NCBI GenBank assembly: GCA_016795465.1
Contig: JAEUHK010000030.1
Coordinates: forward strand, 1 to 64,000
DNA: 64,000 nucleotides
Direction: 5' to 3'
Origin: Verrucomicrobiaceae bacterium
Lineage (GTDB): Bacteria > Verrucomicrobiota > Verrucomicrobiia > Verrucomicrobiales > Verrucomicrobiaceae
The notes below the pieces were generated by a model. That model saw nothing but the letters and a program-made list of their open reading frames with translations, was not told the origin of the DNA and did no database searches. Shown here one piece after another: positions 22,810 to 33,800 of the stretch; the first letter of the stretch is position 1, and each line of letters starts with the position of its first letter. The translations under genes were made by a program, and so were the position numbers.

Positions 22810-22942
22810 CACCTATCATCTGACTCCCCCGCTTCAGTGTGCTGCCGCGATTCAGTGCCATCTGTGCCTGCGTAAGGGGCGCGCATTGCGTCAAATTCAA
22901 GACGCTGAACCAACAAAGCAGAATCTTCAGGAGTGTTCTCAT
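22751..22942 (-). pseudogene. Possible truncated small exported protein
   Basis: A 63-residue frame 24 bases after the amidase gene. It has a hydrophobic N-terminus (MRTLLKILLCWFSVLNLTQC) that could be a signal or lipoprotein leader, although the Gln before Cys is not standard. From about residue 51 it runs antisense to the vWA fragment, so its natural C-terminus was lost at the same junction. Confidence 0.35.
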
Positions 22943-22966
22943 GGTGGGATGATGGGAAGAGAGACA

Positions 22967-23881
22967 TCAGCCTGCGTTGAGGCGGTGGTAGTGAGCGTTG
23001 ACGCGATTTTTGAAAGCCGCCCATTTGGGCCCTGGCTTCCCGCCATCCATGAGGAAGTGCGGGCAAGCTTTGTGGGACGGCTTCATACCAGCGCGCGGCC
23101 AATGGTAATGGGGTACGACGTGGCTGAGAGGTATCCCGTGCTTCTTCATCAGGTAGGCGGTCAGTTTAGCGGTCCGGTCGATCACGCTGTTGAGATCGAC
23201 CCCTTTGTATTCGCACATTTCAATCCCGATGGAGGTCCGATTGCCGGGGCCGTTAAAATCGGCGTGACCGCCCTGCTGAGAGGTGGAGAGGTGCTGAATG
23301 GCAAAGGTGTCATCCACGGTAAAGTGCCAAGAGAGCATGCCTCTGCCAGTGGCTCCAACGCGACGGACAGAGGGCAATCCTTTGCTCATTGCCACGGCGT
23401 ACTCACCTGCTTTCATGTTCGGATTTCCGGTGGAGTGAATGGTGATGAAGGTCGGGTTCATCGGCGGGTGAGAAGCGCGGTTAAGTGCGGCGGGACTTAC
23501 GAAGCGACTGCGCACGCCGATCTCGCCCAGCAGTTGTGATGCCGAAGCAGATGCCCCTCTTGTCTTGGGTGGAACTGCCTTCGGGAGAGACGTTTTCTTG
23601 ACGATCTTGGAAACGGCAGGCTTCGCCGTGGTTCTCGGTTTCTGAGTAGCTGGAACGCTGTAGTGGTATTGCGGGGAGAATGAGTACGGGCGCGCTGATG
23701 GAGTGCGATACATGAACGCATACTGGCGGTTCTGTTGCTGTGGGCCGTAAAAGAAAGAACGCACGCTGTTCTGAACGCGATACAGGTCATGCCTCACGGT
23801 CGTTGTGCAGGACGCGAGTACCGTTAGTAGTGGTGACAAAATGTAGTATTCGAATCGACCAAAGATTCTGGGGATAGACAT
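22967..23881 (-). CDS. N-acetylmuramoyl-L-alanine amidase (Amidase_2, AmiD-like) lipoprotein
   Basis: A 304-residue protein. Residues 1-~25 are a lipoprotein signal with lipobox LASC, so membrane anchoring is expected. A Pro/Ser/Tyr-rich linker follows to ~130. The amidase domain shows the zinc His in FITIHSTGN, MLSWHFTVDD, GNRTSIGIEMCEYKG, and the second zinc site near HKACPHFL. It should cleave the amide between N-acetylmuramic acid and L-Ala in peptidoglycan. It is in the surface-protein block with the PEP-CTERM and giant proteins, perhaps making room in the wall for them. Confidence 0.8.
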   Translation of the reverse strand: MSIPRIFGRFEYYILSPLLTVLASCTTTVRHDLYRVQNSVRSFFYGPQQQNRQYAFMYRTPSARPYSFSPQYHYSVPATQKPRTTAKPAVSKIVKKTSLPKAVPPKTRGASASASQLLGEIGVRSRFVSPAALNRASHPPMNPTFITIHSTGNPNMKAGEYAVAMSKGLPSVRRVGATGRGMLSWHFTVDDTFAIQHLSTSQQGGHADFNGPGNRTSIGIEMCEYKGVDLNSVIDRTAKLTAYLMKKHGIPLSHVVPHYHWPRAGMKPSHKACPHFLMDGGKPGPKWAAFKNRVNAHYHRLNAG

Positions 23882-23946
23882 GGAAGGCCCTTTCGAAATT
23901 AAGTAGCGGAGTTTTTGAATCGATTACCGATCTGTTTACAGACCGA

Positions 23947-24738
23947 TCAGGTGGTAGGACTTCTGCGGCGCCTGAGCGAAAGAAGTGAACCTGCGATGAC
24001 TAAAAGCGCACCTGAGGGCTCGGGGATGGGAAGAGAGTTGGTGTGCGTCTGTAAAATGAAATCGGCAGGCGCCGTCGTAAACCCACCGGGGCCTTGGTTA
24101 TCATTTAGACCTCCGAAGGGTGTGAACGTGGCGTCTTCGATGCGCCAGTCGAGGGTGGTGGAGACGTGCCCCGAGGGAGCCGGGAAGAGCCAGTCGTCCG
24201 AAGGGGTGCCGTCTCCCAGACCATTGGTGACCAAGGCCCAATTCAGTGCAGCATTGTAGCTGGGTGTGGGGCTGAGATTGCCAAACGTATCGTTGTAAAC
24301 CCAGATGTAAGCCTGCTCACCTTGGTTGAAGACGAACGGAGGGAGGGATGCGTTACTTGACACTGAATCGTTCAGCAAATCAGTCGGAGCCGTTATGATT
24401 TCCGTAGCTGTCGCGCTGCGGGCGACAATGCCAGCGGCGGAGTTCCAACCACTGCCGGATGGAGCGAGCGCACGGTCAAAAACCTTCCAGTTGGCGAGCC
24501 AGGTGGACATGTTGGCCTGGGTGGGAGTGAATGAGCCGAATGTGCCGAGTTCGAAGACGTAGTCGTCATCGAGATTGGCACCAGTGGAGTCGAAGAGGTA
24601 ACTGGAGGAACCGATGTAGGTGCCCCAGTTGATGGTGGTGGCGCTGGAGGAACCTGGGAGGAAAGCAAGGAGCAGAGCTGCGAGGGAAGCGAGCTTGGCG
24701 GCAGCGGCAGAGAGTGTCGAAGTGTGTGTGGAGTTCAT
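23947..24738 (-). CDS. PEP-CTERM sorted exported protein
   Basis: A 263-residue protein. A signal peptide ends near ~33 (LLLAFLPGSSSA). The C-terminus has the full PEP-CTERM signal: IPEPSGALLVIAGSLLSLRRRR, which is the PEP motif, hydrophobic helix and Arg cluster read by exosortase. The middle is a beta-rich, Asn/Thr/Ser-rich domain with aromatic repeats (WGTYIGSSSYLF, EQAYIWVYNDTFGN). Such proteins are typical of Verrucomicrobiota and linked to exopolysaccharide. It lies 142 bases downstream of the giant gene on the same strand. ATG at 24738 begins the signal peptide; the longer frame from 24825 lacks one. Confidence 0.8.
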   Translation of the reverse strand: MNSTHTSTLSAAAAKLASLAALLLAFLPGSSSATTINWGTYIGSSSYLFDSTGANLDDDYVFELGTFGSFTPTQANMSTWLANWKVFDRALAPSGSGWNSAAGIVARSATATEIITAPTDLLNDSVSSNASLPPFVFNQGEQAYIWVYNDTFGNLSPTPSYNAALNWALVTNGLGDGTPSDDWLFPAPSGHVSTTLDWRIEDATFTPFGGLNDNQGPGGFTTAPADFILQTHTNSLPIPEPSGALLVIAGSLLSLRRRRSPTT

Positions 24739-24880
24739 TAAAGTTATTAAAACTATATATTTAAGGCGTGACGAAGTCAAAGAGATTGGCGAGGGTTTTC
24801 CGTGTGGGAGCCGTCCCTGTGCCATGGGTTGGAGCTGTGTTTGGAGTCCAGCTAGAGCGGGGGAACGGTTCGGTTACTTT

Positions 24881-27800
24881 TTAGGGTGTCCAGGGGTTTG
24901 GCATGACGTAGTTGGCTTTGCCCAGTCTGCTGGTGAACACGACGCCGCGCATGGCTTTGAACAGTTTGAGGTCGTTCTCGTTGGTGAACGTGGCGTTTCC
25001 ATCGGTGATCCATTGGGTGAGGCCGCCAAAGTTGTAGAGGAAGTGGGTTTCATACCCCTCGGCATGCAACACGATGTCCCCCTTCCACAACTGGAAGCGG
25101 TCGGCATTGGTGGAACTGCGAGCACCGGTGAAGCCGTTCGCTACGCTCATGCGGCGCTCGTTGGGGCTCTGGTCGATGGGCCAGCCACCGCCGATGTAGT
25201 TGGTTCCAACCTTGAGCGGCACGGCGAAGTCATTGGCGCGGACGACTCCGACGAAGGACATGGTGATCGGGTTGTTGCGCGGATGGACGAAGAAGGCGCC
25301 GGATTCACCTGGGCCGAGGACGCGGTTGCCGGCATCGGCCTGCGTGGCATCGCCTTCGAGGACCCAGCGGCGCTGTCCGGCGACGGTGGTCATGAAGATG
25401 ATGTCGTAGTCGTTCTTGGCTGGGTTGAAGAACATGAGGCGGTCAGCCACGGTGCCGTTCGGACCCGAGACAAAGTAGGTCTTGGGGAACAGGCTGTTGA
25501 GGGTCCAGTGGTTGCGCACGACGACCTTGTCACCGACCAGGCTGGCTGGGAGGGTGGCCTGGGTGTTGCGTGTGCTGCTGGCATCAATGTTCAGCGTGGT
25601 GGCCGTGGTGGCGGCTTCATCCAGCTCGAAGCGGTGGCCTTCGTTGTCGCCGTCGGTGACTTCGAGGAACGAGGGTTGGGCCGGGTTGATGACGCCAGTG
25701 AGGCTGACGAGGCCAGCGGAGGTAGCCACATTGATCGTGTTGCCGCTGATGCTGTCCACGCCGCCGCTGAACAGTTCTTTCTGCAGGTAAGGCATGGAGA
25801 ACGTTTCGCACTGGACGGGGAACGCGCGCTTGGTCCAGCCGAACACTTCGGTGGTGCCGCTGTTCGGTGTGCCAGTCAGGGTGACCTTGAGGCGGACGAA
25901 CCCGTGGTCGGCTCCGGCGAACGCTGGATCAAGCTCGAGGCTTGGGTAATACACCTTCTCGGTGCCGTCACCATTGGCGGTGATGGTCGGAGTGAGCGTG
26001 GAAGTTCTCCAGCCGGTCGGTGACTGGCTCAGCTCGTTCAACACTTCGAGGGTGTAGGTGATGTCGCTCTGACCACCACCGGCGCGGCGGGTGTAGAACG
26101 CTTCCACCTTGCCGTCGCCCGGATTGGTGCCGGCATTCAACCGTGCGCAGAACGCAGGGGTTGGCTGCACGCCGCTGGCGGGGTTCTGGCACAGGGCGTA
26201 TTCGACGAGGTTGTTGAACGTGTCGGTGTCGCCGTTCTGGGTCGGGCCGTTCTGACCGTTGAGTCCGTTGATGGCCTGCCAGTAGCTGAACGTGGAGGCT
26301 TTGGCGCCGACGAACCCGAAGTCAATGGTGAGGTCGGTGTTGGCGTCGTTGGCGTTGTCCTGATCGGCACGGGTGCCGCCTTCGCTGGTGGCGTCGATCG
26401 GTTCGGTGCCTGGTGAGAGGGTGAACACGATGGAGTTGATGCCGCTGACAGCGGTGCTGGCGACGTCGATGCCGTTTTCATCGCTGAGGTCATCGACGCC
26501 GTTGTCGATGCCTGCTCCAGGGATGGAGTTGCGGCCTGCCAGCGGTGCGCCGGTGGCGAACTGGGTGGCCGGGATGTTGATGAAGTAAGAGCCGGGCTTG
26601 AGGTTGCTGAACAGGTAGTTGCCTCCTGCGGTGCTCGTCGTGGTGGCCACTGGTGTGCTGGTGCCCACGGTGTCGCCCTGCTTGTAGAGACGCAGGGTGA
26701 CGCCTGCCACGCCTTCGCCGTCGTCGCCCACGCCGTTGCCGTTGTGGTCGATGAACACGAAGTTACCCACACCGACGGTCGGCACGAAGCCAAATCCGAT
26801 GGTCTTGTCACTCTCGCCGTAGCTGAGGGTGATGAGGGGGCTCTTGGTCGGTGCGCCTGCACCGTTCTGGTTGCCGTTGTCGTCACCGGGCTGGTTGTTG
26901 TCTGCCAGGTCGGTGTTCGATGAGGACACAGGAGCCGAGGTCGGCGGTGTGTTGATCTTCACGCGGTAGAGCGCGGCAGGGAGGCCTTCGAAGAGGTAGC
27001 TGCCATCGACATCGGTGGTGGTGGTGGCGACGATGGTGCCGCTCAGGGTGGTGAGCTGCACGACGACTTCATCAAGGCCTGATTCACTTGGGTCTTGGAT
27101 GCCGTTGTCATTGCTGTCATTCCACACGGTGCCGCCGAGGCTTGCGGGGCGGAACAGTCCGGCATCCCATGAGCCGTCGGTTTCGGTGGCGTCGATGGTG
27201 GTCTTCGCGGTGCGACCGGTGGTGGCGTCAGCATCGCTGTCGATGTTGTCGTTGGTGCCTTGGTCGGCCTTGGTGAACGCGAAGCCCTGTGGCAGCTCGA
27301 ACGACACGCAGTAGTCACCGGGGGTGAGGTTGCTGAACGTGTAGAACCCGCTGCTGTCGGTCGTCGTGCTGCGTCCGGTCGGTGTGCCCGAGCCGTTGAG
27401 CAGGTAAACCGTCACGCCGCCGATGCCTTGTTCATTGGCATCTTGGATGCCGTTGGCATTGCGGTCTTCCCAGACACGGTCACCGATGGAAGGTCCGGCG
27501 AGCACTTCGACGATGGCTTTGTCGCCACTGTCATGGTCGCCGAGCGCGCCGTTGAGTTCGTCGTCCACGATGACACCTTCGTTGGTGGGCAGTGCGTCGT
27601 AGGGACTGTCTGAGTCGCCGGTGAGGGCGTTGACGGCCACATTGGTGGTGGCATTGCGTGCGGAGAAGATCTCGGCAAAGTTGGAGGCCACACCGGTGGT
27701 GCTGCCTGCCTTCAAGGTGATGGTCACCACCGTGCTGGTGCCAGGGGCGATCGGACCTGCGACGGAGCGCAGAGCCATGCCACCAGGCATCGGCACCCAA

Positions 27801-30800
27801 AGCGGATCACTGAGAGTGAAGCCCACAGGGAGCACATCGACCACGCCGATTTGCGAGGCAGGGATGGTGCCTTGGTTGAACACTTCGATGCTGAAGGTGA
27901 CCAGGTCACCTGGGCGCACGCTGCCCACCTGAGTTGGAGCGAGGCGCTTCTGAAGGGCGAGGTCAAACGCACTGGCAGGACCCACCGTGATAGGCAGGCA
28001 ATCCATGTCGTCTTCATCTGCATCTTCAAGACCGCAGCAGCCAGGAGTAGCATGATGGCCGTTGGCGAAGGTGCTGTCGATATCAAGCACAGGCTGACCC
28101 TTGTCATCAAGGGCTCCGCCGATTTCAGCGCAGTTCATGAGCAGACTGCCAGGCAAGGCATTGAGATCAACGGTGAAGGTCACACCCACGGTGAGGGACT
28201 CGCCGGGTTGGAGAGTGCGATCCAACGTGCGGGTCATGAGTCCTTTGCCATCGTCGATCCAATCCACCGCGCATGCAGCGGTCATGGTCATGCCGGCTGG
28301 CACGTACTCGCGCAGCTGGATGTGATTGACGGCGATGGGACCTTCATTTTTCACCTTGATGGAATAACCAACTTCCTGGCCGGGCGAAGGCGCGCTGTTC
28401 TGACATTCGCAGAGTTCCTTGCTGAGGGTGAGGTCAGCACGCAGCGGCTCGATGATGGTGACAGGCTCGCCGTCCATATCATCTTGGTCGAAGCCTTCAT
28501 TGTTGATGGCGTCGTTGGTGACCTGTCCGTCATTGCCCAGGGTGGTGTCAGGTGTGCTGTCGGCATCCGAGGTGATGATGACGCCGTTCGGACCCTGCGC
28601 CTTGAAGCTGCTGATCTCGGCGTAGTTGGTGAGGCTGCTGCCGGTGGCGGCAGACTCAGACACGGTGAGGGTCACTTCCAGCACGGCGCTGGCTCCGGGA
28701 GCAAGCGGTCCTGTCAGTGTGCACGAGACGATGTTCGGCTGATCGATGGTCCAGAACGGATTGTCGGTCTGCACGAACGTCATACCCGCAGGGATGTAGT
28801 CGCTCACCTTGATGTCAGTGGCTGGCAGCACGCCCTGGTTGAACACTTCCATGCGGTAGGTGACCTTGTCTCCAGCGCGGACGCTGGCGGCTTGGCCTGG
28901 CTTCAAGGTTTTGCGCAACGCGAGGTCAGCACGGCCTGGCTCGTTGATGGTGACATCAGCGAAGTCGCTGTCGTCTTCATCAGCGTTGGCGTTGCCGATT
29001 TCATTGTCGGTCATGCTGCCGTCGTTGGTGCTGCTGCTGTCGGCAAGACTGTCCACGTCGGTGACGGGGTTGCCGTCGATGTCACGAGCGGAGCTGATTT
29101 CAGCCACGTTGCGCTGGTTGCCTGCAGCGGTGTTCGAGCTGACTTGGAGACGGAGCGCCAGTCTGGCGGTGGCTCCTGGAGCAAGCGTGAATGTGCTGCC
29201 GAAGCTGCCTGTAGCGGTGCCGTTGCCGTTGTTCACCCAGTTGCTGTCAGCCAGTGTCATACCGGCTGGGATGTAGTCGGTGACCTGCACGGCCTTGGCG
29301 GTGACGCTGCCTTGGTTGAACACTTCAATGGTGTAGTTGACGTAGTCGCCTACGTTCACCGCAGTGGCCTGACCGACGGCAAGGGTCTTGCGCAAGGCGA
29401 GGTCGAACACACCTGGAGGTGCGACGGTGATGAGGGCGAAGTCGGCATCATCCTGGTCGCCGTTCTCACTGTTGATGGCGTCGTTGGTCGGCACGCCGTC
29501 GTTGCCTGGATTGTTGTCCATGGTGCTGTCACCATCGATGGCGGTGGCTCCAGTGCCGGTCTGCGCGGCGCTGATTTCAGCACGGTTGGTGATCGTGGCA
29601 TTGGCCGTGGCGGTCGCACTGAGGCGGGCCGTCAAGGTGAGGCGCACGGATTGACCAGGAGTGATCGGTCCAAAGACGGTGGTGGCCACCTGACCAGGCA
29701 GGGTGCTGAACCAGTTATCGTCTTCCAGCGTGAGGCTGTTCGGCAGGTAGTCGGTGAGCACCACATTCTGCGCGGTGACGCTGCCTTGGTTGAACACTTC
29801 GAACTCGAAGGTCACGAGTCCACCGCGGGCAACGGTGCTGCTTTGGCCTTCGGCAAGCTTCTTGCGCAGTGCGAGGTCGAACACCTGTGGTGGGTTCACC
29901 TTGACGAGGGCGCCGTCGGTGTCGTCCTGATCACTGTTCTCATTGTTGATGGCGTCATCCGTGGATGGGCCGTCATTGGAAGGAACGTTATCCGGCGTGC
30001 TGTCAATATCGGTGCGGCTGGTGCCGTTCACATCGACGAAGCTCTGGATCTCAGCGAAGTTGGTGATGTCCATCGGACCCACGACGTTGTTGTTGAGCTT
30101 GAGGATGATCGGCAGGATGACACTGGTTCCGGGCTGCAACGGTTGGTTGAGCAGGATAGTGGCGGTGTTGCCGGTGCCTGCGGTCCAGCGCAAGTCATTG
30201 AGCGTCATTTGCGCTGGGATGTAATCCACCACACGGACATTGTAGGCGGTTTCGGTGCCTTGGTTGAACACTTCCACGTTGAACAGGACGTTGTCGCCGG
30301 GGTTCACGGATGCGGCCTGAGTTGTGGCCAAAGACTTGCGCAGGGCGAGGTCCCAGACTCCAGGCGGCAAGATGACGATGTCAGCCACGTCATGGTCGTC
30401 TTCGTCGCCGTTGTTGTTGTAGAGTTCATCATCATCCACAAGGCCATCGTTGCCGGGGTTGTTGTCAGTCGTGCTGTCCACGTCGGCGATAAGCGCTCCG
30501 TCTGGATCACGTGCGCCGGTGATTTCAGCAAAGTTACGCAGCGTCTGGCCTTCTGCCGTCAGGGCGACGGTGTAGGTGATGCTGACCATGTGGGACTTGC
30601 CTGGGGCCACTGGATTGATCATCAGACCGGTGGCGGTGCCGTTGGTCTGCGCCACCCAGTTCGGTGACAATGCGGTGTCGAGCACGAGGCCGACCGGTGT
30701 GTAGTCAACGAGCGTGATGTTGTTCACGGCGATGTCGCCTTGATTGAACACTTCAATGTTGAACGTGACCTTGCTGCCAGCCTTGATCGGGTTGGATTGT

Positions 30801-33800
30801 GTCGGTGCCAGCGTCTTGCGCAGGGCGAGGTCATATTTCGGATAATAGAACCCGAAGTCCACGCTGAGGTTGGTGTTGGTATCGACGTCGCTGTCGTTGA
30901 CGGGCTCGCTGTTGTTGAGCAGGGTCACAGGCAGGGACTGCACGTAATCTTCACCGAGCATCTCGACGCCGTTGCTGTCCTTGTTGTTGTCATTGTCAGG
31001 ATCGACACCACCGATCGTCGGCTCGAGGCCTGCTGGAGGTGTGACGCGGACGATGTAGTCGCCTGGGGCGAGAGTGGTGAACAGATACTCGCCATTGGTG
31101 CCGGTCATCTGGAAGACCACGAGGTTGCCTTCATAGTCACGAGCTGGGGTCATGTTCGCATAGAACAGCTCGACCTTCGCACCCTGGATGCCGGGCTCGC
31201 CGAGGTCTTGAAGGCCGTCGTGATCCTGGTCAAGCCAGACGAAGTTACCGAGGCTGAGCGGAGGATTGATGTAGCCAGCATCCCACGTCATGTCGTTCTC
31301 GCCAGCGACGAGCACAGTCGTAACGGTGCGGCCGGTGGTGGTGTTGACGTCGCTATCGGCAGCATTGTTGGTGCCTTGGTCAATGCGGGTGATGAGGGCG
31401 CCGTCGATCAGCTCGGTTGGGAAGCCAAGGCTGTAGGTGCCGGGTTGGAGATCATAGAAGCCGTAGTAGCCCAAGCCGTCTGTGATGTCCGTGCCGATGG
31501 CGACACCAGCGCTGTCATACAAGGTGACGCGGATGCCTGCGATGCCGGGCTCGTTGGAATCCTGGATGCCATCACGGTCAAGGTCACGCCAGACGCGGTC
31601 GCCGATGCTGGCGAACGGTGTGTAGTATCCAGCGTCCCACGTCGGGTCGTTCTCCCCGGCCACGAGCGTGGTCAGTGCGGAGCGGCCAGTGATCTGCGAG
31701 ACATCGCTGTCCAGAGCGTCATCGGTGCCTTGATCTTGAGGGCTGAGGGTGAGGCCATCGTTCAGCGTGGTGGCCACGCCGATGTAGTATTCACCGGGCT
31801 GCAAATCAGGGAAGTAGTAGTAACCATTGCCGTCGGTGACGTCGGTTCCCACTGCCACGCCCTGAGCATTGTAAAGAGTGACCGTGACATTGGCGATGCC
31901 GGGTTCACCTGGCTGCTGGATGCCATCGCGGTTGAGGTCATGCCAGACGAAGTCACCCAACGAGGCAAACGGTGAGGTGTAACCTGCATCCCATGTCGGA
32001 TCATTTTCACCAGCCACGAGCGTGGTCACGGTGGTGCGTCCGGTGGTCGGATTCGCGTCGCTGTCCTTCGCATCATCAGCGCCCTGATCAGCAGCGGTCA
32101 GGACGTAGCCTGGCAGCACGCTGGCAGGGAAGCCAACGCTGTAGTCGCCGGGCTGCAAGTCATGGAAGTAGTAGTAACCATTGCCGTCGGTGACGTCGGT
32201 TCCCACGGCCACACCTGCGGCGTTGTAGAGAGTGACGATGACATTGGCAATGCCGGGCTCGCTCACTTGCTGCACGCCGTCGCGGTTGAGGTCAAGCCAG
32301 ACATAATCACCCAATGCGGCGAGCGGTGAGTAGTAGCCTGCGTCGATGTTTGGATTCACTTCACCAGCGGCGAGGGTGACCTGGGTGGTCTTGCCAGTGG
32401 TGACGTTTGCATCACTGTCATTGGCTTCGGTGCCAAGGTCGGCACCAGTGAGCGGGTAGTCGCCGTTCACGATGGTCGGGAACCCAACCGAGTAGGTGCC
32501 TGCCTGCAAATCAAGGAACCAGTAGTAGCCTTCGCCATCCGTGACGTCGGTGCCGATGGCGGTGCCTGCGCTGTCATACAAGGTGACGAGCACACCGGCG
32601 ATGCCGGGTTCGTTGGCGTCCTGGATGCCGTCCTTGTTGATGTCGAGCCAGACACGATTGCCAAGGGCAGCGAGCGGCGAGTAGTAGCCTGCGTCCCACG
32701 TTGGATCGTTTTCACCAGCGACCAGCGTGGTAGCGATGGTGCGTCCCGTGGTCGTGTTTGCATCGCTGTCGAGCGTGTCATCACCTGCGGCCTGATCGGC
32801 GACGGTGAGCACGGAGCTGTCGGCGAGCGTCAGCGGGAACTGCACTTTGTAGCTGCCAGGAGTGAGGCCGGCGAAATGGTAGTAGCCGGTGCCATCGGTG
32901 ACCGTGGTGCCGATCTCGACGTTGCTATTGTCGAGCAACTTCACGGTCACGCCAGCCACGCCGGGTTCACCCGCATCTTGTTTACCATCCTTGTTGAGGT
33001 CCATCCAGACGAAGTCACCCAGAGAAGCGAGCGGCGTGATGTAACCCGCGTCGATGGTCGGATCATTCTGACCGGCCACGAGCGTGACATTGGCGGTGAT
33101 GCCAGTGGTCGCGTTGGCATTGCTGTCGGTAGCGCTGGCTCCTGTGGTCGCCGTGGTCAGCGTGTAGCCGCCATTGTTCAGCGAGACTGGGAACTGCACG
33201 GCGTAGGTGCCGGGCTGGAGATCGACGAAGCTGTAGTAGCCTGTGCCGTCAGTGACGGTGGTGCCAATCGGCGTGCCGGTGCTATTGAGCAAGACGACGG
33301 TGACATTGGCAATGCCTGGCTCGGTGGGCTGCTGCTGACCGTCCTTGTTCACGTCTTCCCAGACGAAGTTGCCAAGGGAAGCGAGCGGCGAGTAGTAGCC
33401 TGCATCCCAGTTCGGATCATTCTGACCCTGGACCAGTGTGATGCTCGCGGTGCGGCCCGTGGTCAGGCTGGCATCGCTGTCGCTAGCATTGTTGCCGACG
33501 TCCACAGGGCTGAGCACATTGCTGCCGACGGTCAGCGGGAAGCCGACGCTGTAGGTGCCGGGTTGCAGGCCGTAGAAGCTGTAGTAACCGACGGCGTCCG
33601 TGGTGGTGGTGCCGATGGCGACACCGCTGCTGTTGTAAAGCGTGACGATGACGTTCTCGATGCCGGGCTCGCCGCCGTCCTGCTGGCCATTGCGGTCGAG
33701 ATCCTTCCAAACGAAGTCACCAATGCTGGCGAACGGAGACACGTAGCCTGCGTCGATGGTTGGATTGTGCTCGGTGGCGGCAAGCGTGACGTTGATCGTC

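Noticed and set aside
27851..30667. 938-residue plus-strand frame inside the giant gene
   Set aside because: Antisense to the DUF11 repeats; its repeats merely mirror them. Many other plus-strand frames in 24.9-48 kb are rejected for the same reason.
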